Shown: positions 1-10,577, numbered from the stretch's first letter. The stretch: DNA of 64,000 nucleotides from Brasenia schreberi (GCA_036023115.1 JAYKKT010000086.1:10555501-10619500), one strand, 5' to 3'. Made by a program: numbers and translations. Notes: a model not told the origin generated them from the sequence alone.

Positions 1-2110
1 AGAGGGAGTGATAGACCTAGCCATGTGGGCTCATTGGGTGAGGTGGGTTCAAGCCATGTGGGCTATGTGGGTCTAGACCAAGGGGCTGCAACCAAGGTGG
101 GCTGGACCAAGAGGCTACAACCATGGAGACGTGGGCTCAAGCCATGAAGGACCGGCTCCAAGAGGTAAGCCTAACCTAACCTAGCCATTCTCTCTACACC
201 CCTCTAAACCTAACCCCCAACCTAGCCTAGGTTCGAACCTACCTAACCCCAACTGAACCTAACCCCAACTGAACCTAACCCTAACTAAACCTAGCCCTAA
301 CCCAGCCTAGGTTCGACCAAACCTAACCCTAGACTCGAACCGACCTAAATCTAACCGGACCGCGCCCTACGCGTCACCCGAACCCCCTACCGCGCCTGTC
401 GTGCGCCCTGCGCCCTGTCCGCACGCCCTGACGCCATCCCGTGCCACTGCGGCGCCCCTCAGTGCCCTGCCGCCCCTTTAGCGGCAGAACGCCCCTCAGC
501 GCCCTGCCGCCCCTTTAGCACCAGAACCCCCCCAGCGCGCCCCGCGCCACTGTAGCCGCGCCAGGCGCCCGTCTGCTGCGCCAGGCTCCCGTCTGCTGCG
601 CCAGGCGCCAAACGCCTCCCTGCCGACCTGACTGCCTCCCTGCCGACCCGACTGCCTCCCTGCCAACCTGACCTGCACCCTAGGACAGACCCTAAACAAC
701 CCCCGTCTTGGCCGAACCTTAGTTCCCCTAAGACCCTAACCGTGCCTCATAGAACCTCTCTCAAAGCCACCTAGGATAACCCCCTCTTGGCTGCCCAAGG
801 TGAACCGTGAGCCCACGTGCAAGCAAGTTGAACATGGACCAGCTATTTGTAAGTGTCTAAACTTGGTCTATTACATTTACTTGCTTTATATTCAATTAAA
901 TTTTGATACGGGGTTGTAGTAAAGGAGCTTCGTCTCCCCCCGATTGTAATAACGTGGTTTGACACACCCACACACATGTGCACTTGAGCCTTTCCGCTCT
1001 TAGTTGCACACTTTTGCATACATACATGGGCCTAACCAGCCCCTAAGATATAGTTGTATTTATATATTTTAAGTCGCGGGGGTTTTTAATTAAGTTGTGT
1101 GTGTTGTCTTTCCATTTTCCACACGCACACACATTGAGCCTTCGCTCTTACTCCCAAGACCTTAGTCAAGGCCTATTGCAGTTATATTTGGGTTTTATTT
1201 ATGTCGTGTGCGTAGTACTTCAATTCTACACTCACACACATTGAGCTTTCGCTCTTACTCCCAAGACCTTAGTTAAGGCCATACTACAATTTATATTTAG
1301 GTTTCATTTCATGTCGTGTGTGTAGTCTTTCAATTCAAGCACGCACCCACATTGAGCCTTCGCTCTTATTTGCAAGTCCCGAGTAAGGGCCCATATATAC
1401 CTTATATACATATCTCCCTTCGGCATTTACATTACAAGTCATTTCCCTTCGGCATTGTCTTTACATTCGGGTTTTCCCTTTGGAGTAGCGTGAGTTTGCA
1501 TTGCATCTACGCCATACCATGAGTTAGGATGCATATTGCATCGAAGCAAACCCCGTACTCCCGCTCAAATTCGTCCCATGTAGTGGAGTGTTCATAACAC
1601 ACACCTAGGTGGCCCATAAAGGGATAAAAAGGAAGACTTAGGCACGTGCAAATCCACGTGATCTAAAATCTAAAAATCATACAAAAACAACCCGAATCAA
1701 TCATGCACACACGCCAAGACTTAGGCTATTTCGATGCACGCACATCGTGCCTAAGTAGATTAAAATTTGAAAGACTTAGGGTCGTCCAACCCTTACAAAA
1801 TCAAAATCGCCCAAATGCATGGTTTTTAAAAGGTTTTAAAACACTTCTTCATTTAAAATATATTTTGAGTTAAACTTGTTTTAAAAATGAAGTCTCTAAG
1901 CATACAGACTGACCCTTGCGCATCGGTGCAAGAAGGTCTGCGACGTAAAAATCCCGCTTGCCTACAATCGCCTTTCAAAAGTCAGATTATTTTCAAAACA
2001 TACTTTGCTAGTTAAAGCAAACTAGCTGGCACGCCCATAAAGCGAAGTAGATTGCGAAAAGGTTCACTTCAGGCCTAAGAAACCGTAAGTGAAAATTTTC
2101 GGTATCTACA
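1..2110 (+). mobile_element. LTR-1, 3' part of a long Tat-type LTR (start lies outside window)
   Basis: The right edge ends in TCTACA at 2110, the same end seen after the complete LTRs at 10435, 31976 and 57776. Moving right it shows a CCTAACC-rich stretch (about 180-720), the conserved GACCAGCTAT block with GTAAGTG at 849-855, four GAGC-loop-GCTC units (about 986-1365), and the U5 stem-loop module at 1905-2026. No primer binding site follows; the sequence switches straight into an inverted LTR at 2111. The promoter part is only partly present, so the copy is truncated by the window and by a rearrangement. Confidence 0.85.
1905..2026 (+). other. U5 double stem-loop module, LTR-1 copy
   Basis: Stem 1 has outer arms CAGAC (1905-1909) and GTCTG (1936-1940) and inner arms CTTGC and GCAAG around loop GCATCGGT. 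Stem 2 has arms GCTAGTT (2007-2013) and AACTAGC (2020-2026). TGGCACGCCC follows stem 2 directly. The arms of stem 2 differ from element A at matching positions on both sides, so pairing is kept. Confidence 0.75.
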
Positions 2111-4975
2111 AAGTAACCTCTTTGAAAAATACTTGAGGTGTTTGATTTGGGTTTTATTTGTGTGATTGCAAATTTTATTTCACGTGGGATTTGCACGTGC
2201 CTGTCTTTCAATTTTATGCTATTTAGGCCAACTAGGTGTGTGCGCAAGTGACCTAAGTTGGGCGATTTTTGCACGAGAGTATGGGATTTGCTTTGATGCA
2301 ATATGCGTCCTAACTCGTGGTATGGCGAATATGCAATGCAAACTCACACAACTCCAAGGGAAAACCCGAAATTGAAAAATAATGCTTACGGGAAATTGCG
2401 TAATGTAAATTGCAAAAGGGAAATTGCAAAAGGGAAATATGGCTATATCTTAAGAGCAGAAAGGCTCAATTGTGTAAGTGTGTATCGTGTATATATGGAA
2501 AGACTACTCACACAGCTGAACCTTAAAACCCAAATCTTAAAGACATAGCGGAAGGGAAATACGACTATATATATATGGGCTCGAAGGTCGCCAACGTGTG
2601 CGTGGGTGTTGTGTGTATATGTAAAGACAACTCACACGACTTGTAATGTAAAACCCAAATATAATTGCAATATGGCCCTTACTAGGGTCTTGGGAATAAG
2701 AGCGAAAGCTCAATGTGTATGAGTGTGGAAATTGAAAGACAATACACACAACTTAAATGAAAACCCCAAATTAAATTGTAATATGGCCCTTATTAGGTTC
2801 TTGGGAGTAAGAGCGAAAGCTCAATGTGTGTGAGTGTAGAATTGAAAGACAACACCCACAACTTAAATGAAAACACATGCAGCTGAACTTATATAAATAA
2901 AATTATATCTTAGGGGTTGTCAAGGCCCGTGTGTGTGCAAAAAGGTGTGCAGCTAAGAGCGGAAAGGCTCAAGTGCACGTAGGTGCTTGTGTGTCAAATC
3001 ACGTTATTACATCTTGGGAGGAGACTACGCTCCATTATTACAACCCCATATCAAAATTTAATTGAATTATAAAGCAAGTTCATATAATGGACCGAGTTTA
3101 GGCACTTACATGTAGTTGGTCCATGTTCAACTTGCGTGGACTAGGCCTTAATGAGTCGCCTTGGGCAGCCAAGGAGAGTCCCTTAGGTAGATGGTTGCGG
3201 TAGGTAGGAGTGCTGATCGGTTGGTGTTGAGGCGTGGTAGAGAAGGTAGGTTGGGCTAAGGCGTGTTACTAGGAGTTGGGATGGGTTTTGGGGACAGGTA
3301 GGTCTCGGCTAGAAGTAGAGGAGGTGTTGGGGAATGGTGAAGGGATGCTGGAAAGGGGTGACTAAGGATAGCAGGTGGATGGGCAGGCGTGTGGTGGTGC
3401 TCGGCTGGGAATAAGGGAGATGCTGGCTGGGTGACAGGGAGAAGGGCAGGCGGATGGGAGTGGTGGCAGGTGGATGTGCAGGCGTTGAATGATGCTCGGT
3501 TGGGAAGAAGAGGGTGAAGAGAGGAGTCCCGGGAGGTGAAAGGGGAGGTGGTACTAACCGGGAAGGATGGAGCTGCTGGTGGTGTTGGAGTGGTCGGTTG
3601 GAAGAGGATGGAAGGAGTGCCAGCTGGGAAGGAGGCGGCAGGTGGATGGAAGGTGGTCGGGTGGAGCTCCTCGTCGAAGTTGGAAGGGTGGTGGGTTGAT
3701 GAAGAGAGGTGCTGGCCGGGTCCCAAGGGTGAAGGGATGGATGAAGAGGAGCCAAGAGAGGGAACCCGCATGAAGGAGGGGGTTTATATAGGCTAGCTAG
3801 GGGTTGGTGGCTAGGAGCTTAGGTCGGTTGATGGGCCAGATATTTGTTTTGGTGGGCTGGATAATGGTGGGCTAGATCTTTTCATTTAGGTGGGCTGGGA
3901 CATGGTTTGGGGTAGGTCAGTTAGGTGGGTTGGTTAGTGGTTTGGGGTAGGTTGGTTAGGTGGGCTGGGACATAGTGGTTACGGACTTAGTTAGGTTAGT
4001 TTAGGCTTAGTTGGTTAGGGTCTAGGTGGTCTAGCTAGGTGAGGTCGGCTAGGTGAGGTTGGGGCGGTTTTGGGTGAGAAGGGTTAGGTTTAGGTCAGGT
4101 TTGGGTTAGGTTTTAGGGGAAATGGCTAGGTGAGGTGAGCTAGCTTAGGGCTAGGTTTAGGAACCACCCCTTGGCGCCGGTCCATTGCCTTAGTTACAGC
4201 CATGTCCAAGTTGGTGCAGCCCTAGGTCAAGTGTAGGTACATACAAGCTTGAACCCACACTCTTGGTTAACCCACAAGGCTAACCCACTTTTGACTAAAA
4301 GTCAAGCCTACCAACTTTCTCACTCATACTTTATGACCCCCTTTCTCTCTCTACCCAAGCCTTCCAAGGCATTTCACGTGAAATATTGTGGGCCCCTCAC
4401 CCCCATTTATGAGGTGAAGTGGGCCATGGATACAGATATTGGATTTGGATCTTAGGATTCAAATCCAACTCTAAATACATGTTGGGTTTGAATCTGGATA
4501 TATATGGTCTAGATCCGACCCAAATCTGATTTTTTGATTCCTTCATGGTGTTTCGAAACGGACGGTTTGTGCGGGGCCTAACTTCATCAGTACTCCGTCT
4601 TGCATTGGGTCTTCGCCAACATTGTCGTCCGATCTTCTCAACTTCAGGAGTTCATTTTGATAATTTTTCTGATATTTGGGGCTTGGATGTCTGAGAATTT
4701 GGGGATGCTTTTGACATGAGAGTTGATATGCCGGGCTTGAAGTATGCTTTGGGTCCAGGCTCTCTATTGCCTTTTCGATCCTCTTTTGTCAGGCCAAGAG
4801 TCTTTTGGGGCTTCAACATACTGTTTATAGTCTAAAAGCTATACGTATAGATTTACAAATATGTACAGGGATGTCTGGAAGGCTCTTGGGTTTCCAGACT
4901 CAAAATAGCCCTTTGGGGTTGCTTTGGTAAAACCAGGCATGTTTGAGAAAATCGTAGGATTTCGGGGTGTTTACA
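2111..4975 (-). mobile_element. LTR-2, inverted long LTR lacking its last ~230 bp (U5 end)
   Basis: The minus-strand LTR start (seen on + as GGTGTTTACA) is at 4975. From there it reads through U3, a TATA box (TTTATATA on + at 3783-3790), the splice-donor-like site (CACTTAC on + at 3103-3109) and GAGC...GCTC units (about 2453-2970). It closely follows LTR F (54613-57776) read backwards, but begins inside that LTR, so the U5 stem-loops and the ACA end are missing. Ser/Pro-rich and Gly-rich open frames at 3256-3796 are low-complexity LTR sequence, not genes. Confidence 0.85.
3783..3790 (-). promoter_or_regulatory. TATA box of LTR-2
   Basis: TATATAAA on the minus strand, preceded by a CCTAACC-rich U3 tract. 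The same placement is seen in the other LTRs. Confidence 0.55.
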
Positions 4976-5304
4976 ACCATATAGGAACCATTCCACTTGA
5001 GGCAGCTGACTTCCATAAGCTCCTTCTCAAGCTTACAAATCATAAGTATGAGTCTCTTAGCATTTGAATCATTCACTGCAAGCATTCATAAAGTGGTCGC
5101 CCATGCATGGTTACCTAGGACTAGGTCTCGTCAAGGCCAGTTTGGCGAAAATCTCCTCTTATGCAAAGTCGATCCGAGGAAATTGATAATATGGAATAAG
5201 GAAAATCGTATATTCTCAAGATATATCTGGGAAGGAAAGCAAATGGGTGTTTTCTTCTTTGTCATTATCCAAATAAATTTTGATTAATGCCAAAGAGGGG
5301 CATC
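4976..5304 (+). other. Residual 3' end of a Tat element internal region with polypurine tract
   Basis: About 5110-5304 matches the end of element C's internal region (28690-28859): the block GGCGAAAATCTCCTC, the block around AAGCAAATGGGTGTT, then ATTATCCAAAT and finally GCCAAAGAGGGGCATC directly before an LTR start. The polypurine tract is AAAGAGGGG at 5292-5300. The first ~130 bp are weakly similar and unassigned. No coding part remains. Confidence 0.7.
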
Positions 5305-6387
5305 TGTAAACACCTAATTTTTTTTTTAAATAATTTTTTTTAACTTTTAGAAAATTGCCTATTTTTGACAGCTTTGAGTTTTTAAATAAAATGCATCAAA
5401 TGAGCTCGTTTTGGTATCAAAATTTTATGGCAGCCTCAAAATGATGGAATGTTGCTTCTCTTTCAGAAAAATTTGAATTTGGACAAAATTTTATAAAAAT
5501 AACGATTTCACCCTCAGGATCAAATTGGCAGGATTTTGCCCTTTTAAGTAATTGCCTTTAAAGAAATGATGATTTCAAACAATTCTTTTTATATAAACAA
5601 ATGAAAAAGGTAACATTGAGAATTAAACCCAAAAATGTTTGCAAATTATAAATTTATGAAATTCCAAAACCCCTCATATTCAAAAATAAATCAAACCAGA
5701 CCTCAGAAATTCACTCGATTGAGAAGGATCTCATAACAAGACCTGATACCCAAGGTTAAAGTAGTTCGATACCTTACACTCGTTGAAGTGGTTAAAGTGG
5801 TTCGATACCCCACACCCATGAGAAGGGTTAAATGGTCAAGGTTGTTATAGATTGACTCACGGAGCAAAAGTAGGTCACCCTTGCAAACAAAAACTGGGAA
5901 TGAAACCTAGTGCTTTTCCAAAGAAATATTTGAAGATTTTATTAAATTTGATGTTTTCAAATATAAAATGTTTTTTTATAAAGTATTTGAAACTTGCCAT
6001 ATATAAATTCGGACCGAAAAGAGGCAAATTCCCCAAAAAGAAGAGATGGCATAAACAAAAAAAAGGCAACAATCAAGCACCTGCCAATCTTGGCATTGTT
6101 GGGCCAAGTAACCTGTCATTTTTAGTTGCAAGAGTGAAAGAAGCAGGCTAGTGTCAAAAACAGAAAGTCGGCGTCAAGAAAGGAAAGCTAACAAATCGGC
6201 ATCAAAAAAGGAAGTTGACGTTCAAAAAGGTAAGTTGACACCCAAAAAGGAAGGTCGATACCCAAAAAGGAAAGTCGACATTAAAAAGGAAAGCGGGTAC
6301 CCAAGGAAAGAAAGTTCACATTCGGAAGGAAACCGACTTCTAAGAAGGGAAAGACATCATCAGTCAAGAAAAAGGAAAGTAACGTGT
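5305..6387 (+). mobile_element. Divergent LTR-like head, copy 1
   Basis: It begins TGTAAACACC immediately after a polypurine tract, so it sits where a 3' LTR should start. Beyond these first bases it is unlike the other LTRs: A/T-rich with poly-T, then the phrase AATGCATCAAATGAG. No R/U5 block, TATA box or ACA end was found. About 780 bp are repeated from 6388. It may be a 3' LTR of another subfamily or a truncated relic. Confidence 0.5.
6152..6383 (+). repeat. Minisatellite, ~20-bp units of the type ACCCAAAAAGGAAAGTCGAY
   Basis: About ten degenerate units of close to 20 bp, each with an AAAAAGGAAAG core followed by TYGAC. The lysine-rich open frame 6151-6426 is the translation of this repeat and not a gene. 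Confidence 0.7.
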
Positions 6388-7139
6388 TGTAAACACCCAA
6401 TTTTTTTTACACTTTTTACCTTTTAGGAAAGTAGTTATTTTTGGCAGTTTTGGGTTTTTGAATTAAATGCATCAAATGAGCTTGTTTTGACATCAAAATT
6501 TTATGGAAGCCTAAAAAATGATGGAATGTTGCTTCCCTTTCAGAAAAATTTTGAATTTTGACAAAATTTTATGAAAATAACAATTTTGCCCTCAGGACCA
6601 AATTGGTAGGATTTTGCCTTTTTAAGTAATTGCCTTCAAAGAAAGCATGATTTCAAACAATTTCTTTTATAAACAAATGAAAAAGGTAACATTGGGAATG
6701 AAACCCAAAAATGTTTGCAAATTATAAATTTATGAAATTTCAAAACTCCTGATATTCAAAAACAAGTTAAATTTAAACCAGACCTCAGAAATTCGCCCGA
6801 TTGAGAAGGGTCTCATTCCAAGAACTGATACCCAAGGTTAAAGTGGTACGTCTCCTTACACCCATTGAAGTGGATAAAGTGATTCGATACCCCACACCCA
6901 TAAGAAGGGTTAAATGGTTAAGGTGGTTATAGACTGACTCACGGAGCAAAAGTAGGTCACCTTTGCAAACAAAAACTAGGAATGAAACCCAGTGTTTTTC
7001 CAAAGCAATATTTGAGGATTTGATGTTTTCAAATATAAATGTTTTTTTTATAAAATGTTTGAAACCTGCTAATTTCGACATTGTTTGGCAAGTCAACCTG
7101 TCATTTAGTCTCAGGTTCTTAAAAATGAAGGTTGGTGCC
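6388..7139 (+). mobile_element. Divergent LTR-like head, copy 2 (direct repeat of 5305-6080)
   Basis: It starts TGTAAACACCCAATTTTTTT and then repeats copy 1 almost block by block, including AATGCATCAAATGAG, the ACCCATTGAAGTGG phrase and TGAAACCCAGTGTTTTTCC. It lacks the minisatellite and stops directly against the LTR of element A at 7140. Confidence 0.55.
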
Positions 7140-8375
7140 TGTAAACACCCCGAAATCCCACGAATTTCTCAAAATCCATCTGGTTTTGTAAAGCAGCCCC
7201 AAAGGGCCATTTTGAGTCTGGAAACCCAAGAGCCTTCCAGACAACCCTGTACATATGTTTTGAACTCTGTATTTCGAAAACATACAATATGGCTTTTAAA
7301 ACCCTTTTAAAAACATGTTTTGAAACCCCGAAGCAGCTTGGCCTAATCCAGACAGGACCAGGAAAGCTAAGGAGAGCCCGGAACCGGAGCACATGTCGAG
7401 CCCGGCACAGCAACTCTCGTATCAAATCCACACCCCCAGGATCTCGAACGTCCAAGACCCTGTTATCATCAAAACATCATTTGAAGTCATCTCCTGAAGG
7501 CGAAAACAGAGGCGGACGATCATGTTGGTGAAGACCCAACGCAGATGGAGTACTGATGCTATCAGGACCCGCACAAACCGTTCATTTCGAACACAGCTCG
7601 AAGGAGTCAGAGTTCAGTTTAGATCGGATCTGGACCATATATATCTAGATCCCAATCCAAACCCATGTATGGACTTGGATTTGGATTTGGATCCAGAGAT
7701 CCAATCCAATATCCATATCCATGGCCCACATCACCTTCTCATAAATGGAGGTGGGGCCCACTTGAAATTCACGTGGGATTATGGGCATGAGAGAGAGTGG
7801 GGATGGATAAGATCAAGTGTGGTTGTAATTAAGCTTGACTTGTGTGTCAAGTTTGGAGTTAATCATGTGGGTTAGCCTAATTAAGTGGGTTTAAGCTTGT
7901 AATTAGCCAAAACCTAACCTAGGGCTGCACCAACATGATGTGGTTAAGGTCCATGGGCCATGCAAAGGGAGCTCCTTCACCTAAACCTAACCCAAAATAC
8001 CTAATCCTAGCCTTCCACCCTAATCCGCCCCTAATCTAAACCTAATCACCTAACCCACTTCCCTAATCCTGGCCTAATCCCAACCTAATCACCTAACCCA
8101 CTTCCCTAATCCTTCCCTAAACCTAGGTTAATTACCCTAAACCTAGCCTAATCCTAGCCTAATCACCTAACCTAGTTCAGTAAACCTCACCCTAGAACCA
8201 ACCCACCTAACTAAACCCTAAACCTCTAAACCACCCCTAGCCCACAACCTACCCAAACCACTTGTATCTAAAATATCTGGCCCTACCCCTTTCCAGCCCA
8301 CCTTATCATCATACCACCCTACCTAAACCACCTAACCACTACCCCAAACCCAGCCCTAACCGACCTACCCAGCCC

Positions 8376-8383
8376 TATATAAA
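8376..8383 (+). promoter_or_regulatory. TATA box of the element A LTR
   Basis: TATATAAA in a C-rich setting, after the telo-box-like repeats. The equivalent site occurs in B (18885-18892, minus), C (29736), D (50156), E (52828, minus), F (55797) and G (61871, minus). Confidence 0.65.
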
Positions 8384-9198
8384 CCCCCCCCCTTGGGGGC
8401 GGGTTTCATCACCTAGCTGCCTTCCCAGAGCCCAGCCGGGTCCTCCACTTCCCCAATCTCAGCCGCCTGCTCCACCTGCTCCACATCCCACCACCACCTG
8501 CACCACCACCTACACCACCACCTTCCAGCCGAACGCCACTGCCTGCCCAACTCCCTTCCAGCCGAGCGCCACCCTCTTCTTCACCCGGTAAGTCCCCTAC
8601 GTCCTGCCTTTCCACCTCTTCACTCCCTCTCCACTCTCAGCCACCTAATCCACTCCCCTACCACCCTAACGTCAACCCTTCCACTCGCCGCCACCCTTCT
8701 CACTCAGCCGAACCCATAGCTCCCTAACTACCCGCCACCACTTAGCCTTTTTAGTCCCATTCGGCCACCCTATCCGACTCCCTAAAACCTGCCCACATCA
8801 CCCCAAGACACCAACCATACCCACTACCACCCAGTCCCATATCCTAGCTAGTTCCCCTACCTTACATCACTCTTAGCCACCCCAACAATCCGCCACCACC
8901 AAACTCCCCCATTCGGCCACCCCAACCGACTGTCATCCCCTTTCTTCGGCCAGCCATCCGCCAGCCATCATCATATCCTAGCTAGCTCTTTCCCTTAGTG
9001 ACCCTCCTTAGGTCCTTTAACCCAATACACCAAAAACAACCCATCTCTAGTGGCCGGCCACCTTCAAGGCGCCTCTCCAGCGCACCAAGGACATTCGGCC
9101 AACTCCCCTTGCCGTTCAAACCTTGCGGAGCTCCCTTGTGCAGCCCAAGGCGAAGGCCAAGCCCACGCTCAAGCAAGGCATCTACGGACCAGCTATTA

Positions 9199-9205
9199 GT
9201 AAGTG
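9199..9205 (+). promoter_or_regulatory. Splice-donor-like GTAAGTG in the element A LTR
   Basis: GTAAGTG follows GACCAGCTATTA. The same 7-mer at the same place is present in all eight LTRs that cover this part (849, 3103 minus, 9199, 18016 minus, 30645, 50414, 56552, 60620 minus), although U3 differs between them. A good acceptor lies at 10551-10552. Splicing is an inference. Confidence 0.5.
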
Positions 9206-9419
9206 CCTAACTCGGTCTTTAGTTGTATACTTGCTTGAGATTCAATTCGATACGGGGTTGTAATAACGGAGCATAGTCTCCCCCCGCTTGTAATAACGTG
9301 GCTTGGCACACCCACACACGTGCACTCTCTTAGTTGTGCACGATTTTGAACACACACGGGCCTAATCAGCCCCTAATACATAAGTATATACATATACTTT
9401 CATTTTTGGTTTTGCTTAA

Positions 9420-9830
9420 GTTGGGTGTGTTGTCTTTTAATTCGAGCACTCTCACACACATTGAGCCTTCGCTCTTATTTGAAAGACCCAAGTAAGGGCC
9501 GACCTATACTATTTGGGTTTCATTTCATGTCGTGTGTGTAAGTCTTTCAATTCAAGCAATCTCACACACATTGAGCTTTCGCTCTTACTCCCAAGACCTT
9601 AGTCAAGGCCTATTGCAGTTATATTTGGGTTTAATTTCATGTCGTGTGCGTAGTACTTCAATTGAAGCACTCACACACATTGAGCTTTCGCTCTTATTCC
9701 TAAGACCTTAGTTAAGGCCATACTGCAATTTATATTTGGGTTTAATTTCATGTCGTGTGTGTAAGTCTTTCAAATTCAAGCACGCACCCACATTGAGCCT
9801 TCGCTGTTATTTGCAAGACCCGAATAAGGG
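9420..9830 (+). repeat. LTR tandem repeat, ~110-bp units with GAGC-loop-GCTC cores (4 units)
   Basis: Cores begin at 9463, 9573, 9682 and 9795, so the period is about 110 bp. Each unit has CACACACATTGAGC, a short loop, GCTCTTA, then AAGACC...AAGGGCC and GTCGTGTG. The last core is changed to GCTG. Element B has six units of the same array. Confidence 0.8.
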
Positions 9831-10219
9831 CTCATATACATACTCTATATACATATCTCCCTTCGGCATTTATATTTCAAGTCATTTCCTTTCGGTTATT
9901 TTCCTTCGGTTATTTTTCTTCAGTATTGTCTTTATATTCGGGTTTTCCCTTTGGAGTAGCGTGAGTTTGCATTGCATCTACGCCATACCACGAGGTAAGA
10001 CACATATTGCATCAAAGCAAGCCCCGCTCGAATTCGCCCATGTAGTGGAGTGTTCATAACACACAAACTAGGTGGCCCGAAAAGGGATAAAAGGAAAGAC
10101 TTAGGCACGTGCAAATCCACGTGATCTAAAAAATGCAACCGCATCTAAAAGACCCGAATTAGACACCTCGAACCGCTTCGTAGACTTTCTCTCCCTAAAC
10201 TCGTTTTTTGCAAAGCGTA

Positions 10220-10338
10220 CAGACTGACCCTTGTGCATCGGTGCAAGAAGGTCTGCGACGACAAGAGCTCACTTGCTCACAGTCGCTATGATTAGAAGTC
10301 AGTGTTAAATATATCTTCGCTAGCTTAGGTAAGCTAGC
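10220..10338 (+). other. U5 double stem-loop module, element A copy
   Basis: Stem 1: outer arms CAGAC (10220-10224) and GTCTG (10251-10255), inner CTTG and CAAG around GCATCGGT. Stem 2: arms GCTAGCTTA (10319-10327) and TAAGCTAGC (10330-10338), nine perfect pairs with a 2-nt gap. TGGCACGCCC at 10339-10348 repeats the first ten bases of the primer binding site. Confidence 0.8.
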
Positions 10339-10440
10339 TGGCACGCCCTGTTTGCATAAATAGGCCTTAGACACACGAGAGGATCCGCTCCGAGCCCTGA
10401 AAAGGTGAGAAGCGGGGATTTTTCGCGCGTCTACAGAGAT

Positions 10441-10458
10441 TGGCACGCCCGGTGGGAC
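10441..10458 (+). other. Primer binding site of element A
   Basis: TGGCACGCCCGGTGGGAC lies 5 bp after the LTR end, the normal place for the tRNA primer site, and begins with the expected TGG. The tRNA species was not identified by eye. A decayed version follows LTR D at 51480-51497. Confidence 0.8.
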
Positions 10459-10550
10459 GTGAGCCTTTCAAAGATCGAGTTTTTAAGTAGAAGTCTTGCG
10501 AAAATTTTGTAAAAATGTGTCATTTTAACTTATTTTCTTTGCTTGTACTT

Positions 10551-10552
10551 AG
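10551..10552 (+). promoter_or_regulatory. Possible splice acceptor before gag of element A
   Basis: A T-rich tract (TTTTCTTTGCTTGTACTTAG) ends in AG 25 bp before the gag ATG at 10578. With the LTR donor at 9199 it would define a 1354-nt leader intron that removes the hairpin array, U5 and the primer binding site from the spliced RNA. Confidence 0.35.
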
Positions 10553-10577
10553 GACATTTTGAAAAGGCTTGAAAAGC

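Larger units (their letters stand above)
7140..10435 (+). mobile_element. 5' LTR of element A (3296 bp)
   Basis: Starts TGTAAACACC and ends GTCTACA, directly before the primer binding site. Parts in order: a head with the phrase TGGAAACCCAAGAGCC; GGATTT/ATCCAAAT-rich U3 (about 7620-7720); CCTAACC-rich tract with a telo-box-like AAACCCTAAA at 8213-8222; TATA box at 8376; a Pro/Ala-coding-like GC-rich stretch; GTAAGTG at 9199-9205; four GAGC...GCTC units at about 110-bp spacing; and the U5 stem-loop module. Open frames inside it are low complexity and not supported as genes. Confidence 0.92.

Noticed and set aside
3256..3796. Overlapping Ser/Pro-rich and Gly/Trp-rich open frames
   Set aside because: They lie in the low-complexity transcribed part of LTR-2 and have no counterpart frame kept in the matching part of LTR F (55815-56285).
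6151..6426. Lysine-rich 91-codon frame
   Set aside because: Translation of the 20-bp minisatellite.
10225..10250. GGTTCAAG in stem 1 of some copies as a Pol III B box
   Set aside because: It is only present where the inner stem is CTTGA/TCAAG; other subfamilies have GGTGCAAG, so base pairing explains the sequence better, and no A box is at the right distance.
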